64,000 nt of DNA from Acidimicrobiaceae bacterium (GTDB lineage: Bacteria; Actinomycetota; Acidimicrobiia; Acidimicrobiales; Ilumatobacteraceae): the NCBI GenBank assembly GCA_020637295.1, contig JACJWF010000005.1, positions 62,001 through 126,000 of the forward strand, in the 5' to 3' direction. A model generated the notes under the pieces. That model was not told the origin of the DNA, ran no database searches, and worked only from the letters and a program-made list of their open reading frames with translations. The position numbers and the translations under genes were made by a program. Shown here in pieces: positions 35,790 to 44,263 of this stretch. Numbering within the stretch: position 1 is the stretch's first letter; every line of letters starts with the position of its first letter.

Positions 35790-37536
35790 ATGGCCACCCA
35801 GTCCCTCTACCGCCGCTACCGCCCCCGCCGCTTCAGTGAGGTGAAGGGGCAGGAGCACGTGGTCCGCTCGCTCCGCAACGCGGTCATCAACCACCGCGAG
35901 GGGCAGGCCTACATGTTCTCCGGGCCCCGCGGCACGGGAAAGACCACCTCGGCGCGGATCCTGGCCAAGGTGCTGAACTGCGACAACCCGCAGGACGGCG
36001 AGCCGTGCTGCGAGTGCCCGTCCTGCCTGGCGGTGGAGCGCGGCACCAGCTACGACGTGCACGAGCTGGACGCGGCCAGCAACAACGGTGTGGAGGCCAT
36101 GCGCGACCTCATCGAGAAGGCCTCGCTGGGCACCCCCGGCCGCCACAAGGTGTACATCCTCGACGAGGTGCACATGCTCTCCAAGGCGGCGGAGGCCGCC
36201 CTGCTGAAGACGCTGGAAGAGCCACCGCCGCACGTCGTGTTCGTGCTGGCCACCACCGACCCGCAGAAGGTCAGCGAGACCATCCGCAGCCGCACCCAGC
36301 ACCTCCAGTTCCACCTCCTGCCGATGGACGTCATGGAGGACCACATCCGCTGGCTGGCCGGCGACGCCGGCATCGACCTCACCGACGCGGCGTTGCAGTC
36401 GGTGCTGCGCCAGGGTGGCGGCTCGGCCCGCGACACGGTGTCGGCGCTGGAGCTCGTGGCGTCGGGCGGCGGCGAGCCGCTGGAGATCACCCCGCTGGAC
36501 GAGTTCGTCGAGGCGTTCATCGAGAAGGACCCCGGCCGGGCGCTGACGGTCGTGGCCGCCGCGGTGCAGCAGGGGCGGGACGCCCGCACCCTGGCGGAGG
36601 ACATCGTCCGCCACCTGCGGGACTGCTTCCTGTCGCTGATGGCGCCCGAGCTCGTGCAGCTGCCCGCCCAGCGGGCCGAGGAGGTCACGGGCCTTGCCCA
36701 GCGCCTGGGTGCCGCCGCCATCGTGCGATCGATGGAACGGATCGGCGAGATCCTGGTGGAGATGCGCCACGCGCCGGACCCGCGGCTGCTGCTGGAGGTC
36801 GCGCTGGTGCAACTCACTCACGAGGCGTCCAGCGGGGATCTGTCCGTCGTGCTGGAGCGCCTGGACCGGCTGGAGCACCAGATCGCGGCGGGTGCCGCTG
36901 CCGCGCCGCCCGCCCGCCCGGCGCCGGTGGATCCTGCCACCGGCCGCGCCCTCGGCGGCCGGGCGCGCCGGGCCGCCGCGCGAGCCCGCCGACGCGCCGG
37001 CCCCCGCGCCTGCTCCGGCCGCTGGCCCTGCCGTGGCGACGCCGCCACCGGAACCGGTGGAGTCTCCGGAACCGGAGCCTGCACCCGCTCCTGCGGCTGC
37101 GCCCGCGCCGGCCACGTCGGCGGGTGATCCTGCCGAGTCCGCGGCAGCCCGCTGGGTGGACGACATCGCCCCGATGCTGAAGAAGGGCCTGGCCCGCCCG
37201 ATGTTCTCGGCGGCCCGCCTGGTCGGTGCCCGCGACGGGGCGCTCACGTTCGCCGTGCCGAACGACGCCACCCGCGCCAAGACCATGCAGCACGCCGGCG
37301 ATGCCGAGGCGGCCATCCTCCAGGTCCTCGGCGTCAAGGTGCCGGTGGCGGTGGTGGTCGACGGTGCCGCAGCCGCCCACGAGGACAACGTGGTCCCGCT
37401 GCGCGCGGCGCCCCCGCCGCCGCCGGACGAGGAGGTCGACCTCACCGAGCTGGTGGACGTGCCGCCGGAGGAAGTGCAGACCCCGACGGACCGCCTGCTG
37501 GACGCCTTCCCCGGTTCCAAGCTGATCGACGAGTGA
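35790..37536 (+). CDS. dnaX: DNA polymerase III tau/gamma subunit, with frame change
   Basis: The ATG frame encodes the clamp-loader ATPase: GPRGTGKTTSA (Walker A), a four-Cys zinc finger (CDNPQDGEPCCECPSC), DEVHMLSK (Walker B) and LEEPPPHVVF. It remains open to 37127 (445 residues), but after about residue 390 it becomes Arg/Ala nonsense. The next frame (+1) carries a credible Pro/Ala linker and tau C-terminal domain (WVDDIAPMLKKGLARPMFSAARLVGA) to the stop at 37536. The switch lies near 36945-36985 in GC-rich low-complexity sequence. With one base skipped the product is about 581 residues. It could be an indel error or a programmed event producing gamma and tau. Confidence 0.85.
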
Positions 37537-37540
37537 CGCC

Positions 37541-38148
37541 GTGGCTGCCGTCTACACCCCGCCCGTCCAGACGCTGATCGACGAGCTCGGCAAGCTGCCG
37601 GGCATCGGCCCGAAGTCCGCCCAGCGGATCGCCTTCCACCTCCTCAAGGTGCCGGCGGACGACGTGGCCCGCCTGGCCACCGCCATCGCCGAGGCGAAGG
37701 CGAAGGTGCGCTTCTGCAGCCGTTGCTGGAACGTGGCCGAGGCGGAGTTCTGCCCGATCTGCGCCGACGACCGCCGCGACCCCACCGTGCTGTGCGTGGT
37801 GGAGGAGAGCCGCGACATCGTGGCCATCGAGAAGACCGGCGAGTTCAAGGGCCGCTACCACGTGCTGCTGGGGGCGATGAGCCCGCTGGAGGGCATCGGG
37901 CCGGAGCAGCTGAAGATGAAGGAGCTGTTCGCCCGGCTGGAGCCGGAGGGCGTGCAGGAGGTCATCCTGTGCACGAACCCCAACACCGAGGGGAGGTCAC
38001 GGCGATGTACCTGGCCCGCATGCTGCAGCCGTTCGGCATCCGTGTCACCCGCATCGCCAGCGGCCTGCCCGTGGGCGGCGACCTGGAGTACGCCGACGAG
38101 CTGACCCTCGGCAAAGCCCTCGAAGGCCGCCGCGAAGTCACCGCCTGA
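37541..38148 (+). CDS. recR: Recombination mediator RecR, one-base deletion
   Basis: Start GTG at 37541, four bases after the dnaX stop. The helix-hairpin-helix (LGKLPGIGPKSAQR), the C4 zinc finger (CSRCWNVAEAEFCPIC) and the Toprim domain are in frame up to CTNPNTEG. The expected continuation EVTAMYLARMLQPFGI and ASGLPVGGDLEYADELTLG is in another frame. Restoring one G to the four-G run at 37990-37993 joins them into a normal 202-residue RecR. RecR acts with RecF/RecO in recombinational repair. A genuine loss would remove the end of the Toprim domain. Confidence 0.9.
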
Positions 38149-38162
38149 GCCGTATGGCGAGG

Positions 38163-39341
38163 TCAGTCGTCGTCGCGGCGTCGGACGAAGTCGGCCATGC
38201 CGGGCACCGTGTAGGCGATCGCGCCGTGCTCAGGTGCGTACACGATGCCCTTGCTGATGAGACTCGCCCGGGCGGGCCCGAGCGCCTGCGAGCTGGCCTT
38301 GCCGAGGCGTTCGGTGACGTCGCCGATCCGGGACGGCCTGCCGTCGTCCAATGCCATCGCACGGAGAAACTCTCGCTCGGCTTTGGTCGCCCGTTCCCAT
38401 CGGGACGAGTAGAAGCCGAGGTCGAGCTCTTCCTGGCCCACGGCGACTCCGATGGTCGCGTCGTCGAGATCAATCCGGTCAGGGCCAGCGGCGGCGTCCC
38501 AGACCGTCTTGCCGAACTGCTGCAGGAAGTAGGGGTAGCCGCCTGACTCGTCGAGGACGAACTGCGTTGCCGCGGGCTCCCAGACCACACGTTGAGCTGC
38601 GGCGGGCTGTGTGAGTGCGGTGGCGGCGTCCTCCGGGGCGAGCTTGTCGATCCTCCGGTAATCGAAGAGCCGCTCGGCGTAGGACTCCGCCTCGGCCAGC
38701 CTGGTCGGGAGGTTGGGGAGGCCGCCACCGATGACGAACCACGGCAGTGCGGCCTGACCCGCTCGATGGCAGGATCGGCAGATCGCCGACATCTGCTCGG
38801 GAGTGAGGTCCTGCATCTCGTCGATGAACAGCACCACTCCGATCCTGTCCTCCCGGGCCGCCGCCCCCACCGTCTCGGCGAGGTCGACGAGGTCGAACTG
38901 GAGGTTCCCGCTGTCGGCTCGCCCGGGAGTCCGGTCGAAGCCGAGCGAGATGCCGTCAGCACCGACGGCCGCTTGAAACGAGGTGATCGAACCCAGTGCT
39001 TCTCTGACCTTGTCGGTGACCCTTGCCAGCCAGCTCCGCTGCCGCCGGGCGGCGTTGGCGAGCTCGGCGGCCAGGGCCCGGGAGAAGTGGTCCGGCTGGG
39101 TGTGCTCCGCCTCGACCTGAACCACGAGCCACTTCCGTTCGAGCGCACGACCGGCCAGCTCGGACAGCAGGACGGTCTTGCCGACGCCGCGCAGCCCACT
39201 CAGGACGATGCTGCGACCGACCAGACCTCGCTCGGCACGATCGGCCAGGATCTCGAACGCCTGGATATCGCCGTCCCGCCCGGCCAGTGCTGCGGGTCGC
39301 AGCCCGGCGCCAGGGTTGTACGGATTTGTGCGTGGATCCAC
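38163..39341 (-). CDS. AAA/STAND-type ATPase, accessory
   Basis: 392 residues, soluble. Walker A is LSGLRGVGKTVLLSEL (residues about 47-62) and Walker B VVLFIDEMQDL. A sensor-like GGGLPNLP follows, and a C-terminal winged-helix-like region (AEREFLRAMALDDGRPSRIGDVTERLG) is present. Single-domain ATPases of this kind are scattered in actinobacteria, often in mobile or defence-rich regions, but the function is not known. The start is GTG at 39341, with TATCCT 7 bases upstream. It is convergent with recR, with 14 bases between the stops. Confidence 0.8.
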   Translation of the reverse strand: MDPRTNPYNPGAGLRPAALAGRDGDIQAFEILADRAERGLVGRSIVLSGLRGVGKTVLLSELAGRALERKWLVVQVEAEHTQPDHFSRALAAELANAARRQRSWLARVTDKVREALGSITSFQAAVGADGISLGFDRTPGRADSGNLQFDLVDLAETVGAAAREDRIGVVLFIDEMQDLTPEQMSAICRSCHRAGQAALPWFVIGGGLPNLPTRLAEAESYAERLFDYRRIDKLAPEDAATALTQPAAAQRVVWEPAATQFVLDESGGYPYFLQQFGKTVWDAAAGPDRIDLDDATIGVAVGQEELDLGFYSSRWERATKAEREFLRAMALDDGRPSRIGDVTERLGKASSQALGPARASLISKGIVYAPEHGAIAYTVPGMADFVRRRDDD

Positions 39342-39348
39342 GGGTGCA

Positions 39349-39386
39349 AGGATAGCGAGTTGTAAAGAACTCTAGCCGATTCTTTA
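39349..39386 (-). promoter_or_regulatory. Promoter and nested inverted repeats of the ATPase gene
   Basis: TATCCT (39349-39354) is the -10 hexamer. GAGTT/AACTC arms (39357-39372) lie just upstream, between the -10 and the probable -35 position. TAAAGAA (39363-39369) and TTCTTTA (39380-39386) form a second inverted repeat. The region is A/T rich relative to its neighbours and looks like an operator. Confidence 0.5.
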
Positions 39387-39459
39387 GTCCTGAGTATCTT
39401 TCAGTACGGATGAGGTCCCGGCCAGTGGGTGCCTTCGTCGGGCCACGGGTGGGGTTGGC

Positions 39460-40694
39460 CTACGACAGGACCGCAGGGTTCATGAACTGGCGGCCCCAGA
39501 AGGCGTCGCGTTCGACCGTCGTGAGGTGGGCAAGGTCGCAGACTTCGGTCCAGTGCTCGCGAATCGACTCCACCAGGTGCGCCACCACGTCCTCCGCCTC
39601 CGGACGGTCCAGCAGGTAGAGGTGGGCGGTGTCGACCAGCGAGGCCAGCCGGGCCTCCCGCCGGCCGTCCTCGCCGTACGCCATGGCCAGGTCGTAGGCC
39701 GACGCACCCGATCGGGCCTGCGGGCAGAGGTCGTAGGCGGGCGTGAGTGCCAGCATCTCGTCGTCGGTGATGAAGGCCGCGTGGTTGCGCCCGTGATCGT
39801 CGCTGTTGCCGCAGAGCATGTTGAACGCGATCCGGGCGAACAGTTCGCGCAGCGTGCCTTCAGCGTCGACGAAGTCGGCCCGGATGCGATGGGTGAGAGG
39901 TCCGCGTACGACGCATACCGGCCTTCGGGGAATGGTGTCAGGCCGAGGATCGTCAAGGCCGAGACGACGCGCCTGCGGGTACCCGTTGTACTGCGATCGA
40001 AGCGCTCGACCAGCAGCGCCCACCTCCCGGCAGCCTTCGCGAGCGACACCTCAGCCACGTCGATGCCAGCGCGACGGGCGAGGCTCATCGCCACGAACTC
40101 GCCCTGCACGACCGGGTAGGTGTCGGTGGTCGACGAGAACTTGGCGATGAGTCGCCGCGCCCCGTCGGTCAGCAGTGCCTTCGGTCGCGCGCCGCCGATC
40201 GACGTGCCATGCAGCAGTGCCGGCTCCAGTTCCGGCGGGATCGGCCGGCCGGTCTCCAGCAGTTCTGCGGCGCGAGCGAGTTGCTCGAGGGTGGGGTGGT
40301 CGGTGTCGCGGGGCACGTACTCCGTCGGTGACCGCTGGAAGTCCAGCGCGCCGATCCGGTCGGAGCCGGATTCGAGCAGATAGGTCAGGTCCCCGAACTC
40401 TCCCGTCAGTTCGCCCAGCCGGTGGTGGATGAGGCGCCTGCCCCAGGAGTCCGGCATCGCGTCGTGGATGCACAGCGGCACGCCGGTCGCCTGTTCGCTG
40501 GCCGGAAGGTGCGTGCCGGTGGTCAGTGGCAACTCCGGCCCGTAGACCGGAACGGAGTCGGCGCGGGCCAGGTACGACGCGGCGTAGGTGAAGCCGATCG
40601 CCTGCGCCAGTGGGTCCAGCCGGCCGCAGACCACCGGGGTGTCCGCCCCCGGGAGCCAGATCCAGACGTACGCGACCTCGGGCTCAGAAGTCAT
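39460..40694 (-). pseudogene. hipA: HipA-family serine/threonine kinase toxin, frameshifted
   Basis: The ATG at 40694 begins MTSEPEVAYVWIWLPG. The first frame encodes the N-terminal domain and GTSIGGARPKALL (nucleotide-binding loop). It fails near 39895. The remaining kinase, including FNMLCGNSDDHGRNHAAF (catalytic loop) and LTPAYDLCPQ (metal site), continues in another frame to a TAG at 39460. Removing a two-base unit from the GAGAG at 39895-39899 restores one 410-residue HipA. Family members phosphorylate glutamyl-tRNA synthetase or other targets. As written, the toxin is inactive. The start overlaps hipB by 11 bases. Confidence 0.82.
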
Positions 40695-41013
40695 TGTCGA
40701 CGACCTTCCGCTTGGCGCGGGCCGACGATGGCAGCAGCTCGAGCTCGCGGGCCAGCTGCGCCCCGTGGCGGGCTCGCGTGACGGCGTCCTCGCCGAACAA
40801 CGGCACCCCGACCAGGGTCGCGGCCTCGAACACGATGCCGATGGCAACCGTCGGATCGCCGCGCTCGGCCTTGGTGATGGTGGGGTGGGAGACCCCCACG
40901 CGACCTGCGAGGGCTTCGATCGACCAGCCGCGCTGGATGCGGCGCACCCTGATCTCGGCACCGAGGAGTTGCAGCGCCTCGCGAGTTCGTGGGGAGTGGG
41001 TCCGAGACTTCAT
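40684..41013 (-). CDS. hipB: HipB-like XRE-family antitoxin
   Basis: 109 residues with a Cro/C1 helix-turn-helix (GAEIRVRRIQRGWSIEALAGRVGVSHPTITKAERG, residues about 18-52) and a C-terminal basic tail (SARAKRKVV). It is encoded immediately upstream of hipA and overlaps it by 11 bases, the usual antitoxin-first order. It would repress its own operon together with HipA. TAAAGT 10 bases before the ATG is a plausible -10. GCTTTC is repeated 16 bases apart upstream and may be part of the operator. Confidence 0.85.
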   Translation of the reverse strand: MKSRTHSPRTREALQLLGAEIRVRRIQRGWSIEALAGRVGVSHPTITKAERGDPTVAIGIVFEAATLVGVPLFGEDAVTRARHGAQLARELELLPSSARAKRKVVDNDF

Positions 41014-41076
41014 GCGAAAGCAGACTTTAGTGGAAAGCGCTCGGTGGAAACCTTGATTTCAATCATCGTCGATCTG

Positions 41077-41997
41077 ATGGCGGCGTCCCACACGGGCGTC
41101 GTGGCGGATACGAGGAACCACCCGCCGAACTTCGGGTGTGACAACGATGCCCTCGCTGGTAGCGGTTCGCCTAACGTCCTCGTGGTGGAAGGCCGGCGGC
41201 TGCTGACGATCCGATGTGCGCTCAGTGGTCGACTGTGGCCGAACGTCGACGGCTCTCAGTTGGAAGCCCGCTTGGTCGGCAACCGACTGTGGGTATTGCT
41301 GCGAGATGCAGCGACGGCGCGGTCGGACGGCGTGAAGGAGAACCTTGTTCGGATGGCGCTGCCCGACAGCCGGGAGGAGTTGGAGGAGTTGGATGTACCG
41401 AACGCCGGATGGCAGAACTTCGGTGTCCACTCGGACCAGGCGAGGATGGCGTACGACTGCGCGTGGACGCCGCAGGACGGCGAGGGCCGTTTCGGCGTGG
41501 AGCTGACGGTCACTGTCGACGGGGCATTCCTCCGTGACGTGCCGGCGCTCGAACTCGCTCAGGCGATCAACTCCGACTTCCTGATGCCGGTTCTGAGGGC
41601 CGTCGAGCCCGACCACCACGTCGGTGTCATCGTGAACCACACCCCATCCCTCTATGTCGTGCATGGGCTTCCGCAGGTGGGCGGCAGCCCGTGCCTGGAC
41701 ACCCTCCCGTGGATCGTGGTCATCCGACCCGACATGACCGAGCCGATGGCGCGGCGACGCTGGGACATGCGCCTGATGTCGCCCGCCGCCGGCCTTCCTG
41801 CCGGCGGGCAGCACTACTACGTCGTCATCGCTCCGTGCGACCCTCTCGCCCCCTCGCCCGATGCGTTGTCGGCGTGGCGCTCGTACCTCGAGCCGATCCT
41901 CTGCGATGTGTCGGCGGCCGAACCTGCGTGGTCGCAGGAACGGCTCCAACCAGGGTGGTTCGTCGCGCCCGAGGATGCTCGGGCGACGCCCAACTGA
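41077..41997 (+). CDS. Hypothetical protein in accessory island
   Basis: About 306 residues, no signal peptide, membrane segment or motif I recognise. The frame stays open upstream across hipBA on the opposite strand, but that part is antisense. I place the start at the ATG at 41077. GTG at 41044 or TTG at 41053 remain possible. The centre is rich in acidic residues (SREELEELDVPNAGWQNF). Base composition differs slightly from the housekeeping genes around it. It may form a unit with the next gene on the same strand. Confidence 0.55.
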   Translation: MAASHTGVVADTRNHPPNFGCDNDALAGSGSPNVLVVEGRRLLTIRCALSGRLWPNVDGSQLEARLVGNRLWVLLRDAATARSDGVKENLVRMALPDSREELEELDVPNAGWQNFGVHSDQARMAYDCAWTPQDGEGRFGVELTVTVDGAFLRDVPALELAQAINSDFLMPVLRAVEPDHHVGVIVNHTPSLYVVHGLPQVGGSPCLDTLPWIVVIRPDMTEPMARRRWDMRLMSPAAGLPAGGQHYYVVIAPCDPLAPSPDALSAWRSYLEPILCDVSAAEPAWSQERLQPGWFVAPEDARATPN

Positions 41998-42111
41998 TGC
42001 AGACGGTCGGGGTGGACCTCGAGCCATTCGGGCGTGGAAGAGCCGTCGACCCGTTCTCGACCCACGGCTACGGTGACACCGCCTCAGGATGGTCTGGCAG
42101 TCTTGTCGCCA

Positions 42112-42726
42112 ATGGCTGAGCAGCAGGATCTGCACCAACTCGTCGAGTCGATGACGGGCGAGCCGTTGTGGAAGGTGATGACCTGGTCGCAGATCGACGA
42201 GCCGCTGCGGTCCGCCCTCCTGGAGTTCGCCTGCCATCCCTTCACTCCGAACGAGGGCGTTGCCGTTGCCCACTTCCTGGAGAGGATCACGCTCTCCAAG
42301 AAGGACCTGGCCAGTCTGTGCCAGGGGTATGAGTCGCTTCCGGCGGAGCGCCGCGCTCCGGGGATGTCGGAGCGGGAGTTCATCGGTCAGATCCTCGGGC
42401 AGAACGCGAAGCGCATCGATCCAGAATGGGTGTACTCGACGCTGAAGGCCGACCTCAGCGGAACCGGGGTGGGGCTGATGATGCACCTGTGGCGTTCCCC
42501 GATGAGCCGGGAGCGCAAGGTGGAGCTGGTGCGGCGGGCGTTGCGCGAGTGCCGGTTCGACGCATTCGGGGCGATCGTCACAGCTCGACGCGGGAGGTTG
42601 CACGAGGTGTGCCCGGACTTGGCGGCATATGCCGCCTCCCCGGACAACCCCCGCGAGCTTCGTCGCGAGGCTCGCGCCGCGGTGGCCAAGCTGCAGGCGT
42701 CAGTCCCAGGGGCCGACACGCAGTAG
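42112..42726 (+). CDS. Hypothetical protein in accessory island
   Basis: 204 residues, predominantly helical by composition, soluble and unrecognised. Features include ITLSKKDLASLCQGYESLP and a basic C-terminus (ELRREARAAVAKLQ). The ATG at 42112 was chosen over one at 42034 because the extra 26 residues are Pro/Thr rich without a ribosome-binding site. It ends just before a large inverted repeat and the thiolase operon border. Confidence 0.55.
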   Translation: MAEQQDLHQLVESMTGEPLWKVMTWSQIDEPLRSALLEFACHPFTPNEGVAVAHFLERITLSKKDLASLCQGYESLPAERRAPGMSEREFIGQILGQNAKRIDPEWVYSTLKADLSGTGVGLMMHLWRSPMSRERKVELVRRALRECRFDAFGAIVTARRGRLHEVCPDLAAYAASPDNPRELRREARAAVAKLQASVPGADTQ

Positions 42727-42757
42727 AGCCCGAAACGACAGACGGCCAAGAAATGCA

Positions 42758-42820
42758 CTGGGGTACCGCTCCTGGACCTGGTAGCGGGCGGACGGGCCAG
42801 CTCCAGAGGCGGTACCCCAG
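42758..42820. repeat. Imperfect 19-bp inverted repeat
   Basis: CTGGGGTACCGCTCCTGGA (42758-42776) and its inverse at 42802-42820 match at 17 of 19 positions around a 25-base loop. It could be a bidirectional terminator or a terminal-repeat remnant at the island edge. The rest of 42727-42954 shows no gene. Confidence 0.65.
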
Positions 42821-42954
42821 ATCGTTGAGCGAGGGTTCAACCGGGGGGTAGGAACTACCTCGCTGTATGTTGCGGTCACGTTACAACGATGACGTGAGTA
42901 TGTCAACCCTTTCGGGCTGATTTCGACGTTTCTTGGATCGGGCTGCGCCGGGCC

Positions 42955-44136
42955 TTAGACGGTGCGGAGGAGCAGGGCGTCGCCCTGACCGCCACCACCG
43001 CACAGGGCGGCTGCGCCGAGCCCGCCACCGCGGCGGCGCAGCTCGTGCAGGAGGGTCAGCGCCAGGCGGTTGCCGCTCATGCCGATCGGGTGGCCGAGGG
43101 CGATGGCGCCGCCGTTGACGTTGACGATCTCGTCGGTGATCCCGAGGTCGGCCATCGAGGCGATGCCGACGGCGGCGAACGCCTCGTTGATCTCGAACAG
43201 GTCGATGTCGGCCACGGTCTTGCCGGCGCGGGCGAGCGCGGTGTTGATGGCCCGGCTGGGCTGCTGGAGCAGCGAGGCGCTGTCCGGCCCGGCGACCATG
43301 CCGTAGCTGACGAACTGGCCGAGCGGGTTGACGCCGCGGGCGTTCACCGCCTTCTCCGACATCAGCACGACGGCCGAACCGCCGTCGCTGATCTGCGAGG
43401 CGTTGGCGGCCGTGATGGTGCCCTCCTTGTCGAAGGCCGGCTTCAGGCCACCCAGCGACTCCATCGTGGTGCCGGGGCGGACGCCCTCGTCGGTCTCGAC
43501 GAGGATCGGCTCGCCCTTGCGCTGCGGGATCGACACGGGGACGATCTCGTCGGCCAGGCGGCCGTCCTTGATGGCGTTGGCAGCACGTTCGTTGCTCTTC
43601 ATCGCCATCTCGTCCTGCGCCTCGCGGCTGATGCCGCCGGCGTTGTAGCGCTCCGTGCCGAGCCCCATGAGGCAGGCGTCGAAGGCGCACCACAGGCCGT
43701 CCTTGATGATGGCGTCGGCCAGCTCGGTGTTGCCGTAGCGGAAGCCGCCGCGGGCACCCGCCGCCAGGTACGGGGCGTTGGTCATGCTCTCCATGCCACC
43801 GGCGACCACGATGTCCGCCTCGCCGGCCATGATCATCTGGTTGCCGAGATAGATCGAGTTGAGGCCGCTGAGGCAGACCTTGTTGATGTTGACCGACGGC
43901 ACGCTCATCGGGATGCCGGCCTTCACGGCGGCCTGGCGGGACGGCACCTGGCCCTGGCCGGCCATCAGCACCTGGCCCATGATGACGTGCTCGACCTCGT
44001 CCGGGGCGACCCCGGCACGCTCGAGCGCAGCGGCGATGGCGAACCCGCCGAGGTCGGCGGCGGCGAACGGGGCGAGCGCCCCGCTCATCTTGCCGATCGG
44101 GGTGCGGGCACCGGCGACGATGTAGGAACCGGACAT
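42955..44136 (-). CDS. Acetyl-CoA acetyltransferase (thiolase)
   Basis: 393 residues. The acyl-accepting Cys is in NKVCLSGLNS, the second site contains NEAFAAVG and GGAIALGHPIG (His), and the C-terminal Cys is in CGGGGQG. It condenses two acetyl-CoA to acetoacetyl-CoA or works in reverse in degradation. GGAGGT lies 8 bases before the ATG at 44136. Divergent from the MFS gene, it shares an intergenic region that contains the TTACC-N4-GGTAA palindrome also found at the crotonyl-CoA carboxylase/reductase gene, which favours a role in the ethylmalonyl-CoA route. Confidence 0.93.
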   Translation of the reverse strand: MSGSYIVAGARTPIGKMSGALAPFAAADLGGFAIAAALERAGVAPDEVEHVIMGQVLMAGQGQVPSRQAAVKAGIPMSVPSVNINKVCLSGLNSIYLGNQMIMAGEADIVVAGGMESMTNAPYLAAGARGGFRYGNTELADAIIKDGLWCAFDACLMGLGTERYNAGGISREAQDEMAMKSNERAANAIKDGRLADEIVPVSIPQRKGEPILVETDEGVRPGTTMESLGGLKPAFDKEGTITAANASQISDGGSAVVLMSEKAVNARGVNPLGQFVSYGMVAGPDSASLLQQPSRAINTALARAGKTVADIDLFEINEAFAAVGIASMADLGITDEIVNVNGGAIALGHPIGMSGNRLALTLLHELRRRGGGLGAAALCGGGGQGDALLLRTV

Positions 44137-44230
44137 GTGAGGACCTCCGTGGGACGGGCGTGCGAGCGGCAACGGCGAAGGGTGGTTGGGCGGCGTGCGT
44201 GTGCCGCGTGACCAGCGTATTCCGCGTCGG

Positions 44231-44244
44231 TTACCGAGCGGTAA
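44231..44244. promoter_or_regulatory. Palindromic operator TTACCGAGCGGTAA
   Basis: TTACC and GGTAA arms around GAGC, in the thiolase/MFS divergent region, 19 bases before the MFS ATG. The same architecture occurs at 52311-52324. The form suits a TetR-type dimer. Confidence 0.6.
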
Positions 44245-44263
44245 TGGGCCAGACTTGCAGGTG

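Noticed and set aside
41044..41076. Earlier start codon for the 41077 protein
   Set aside because: GTG 41044 and TTG 41053 are in frame, but no ribosome-binding site or -10 hexamer favours them.
42825..42850. tRNA remnant suggested by GGTTCAA
   Set aside because: The flanking bases do not form a T-arm, and no acceptor or anticodon stem is present.
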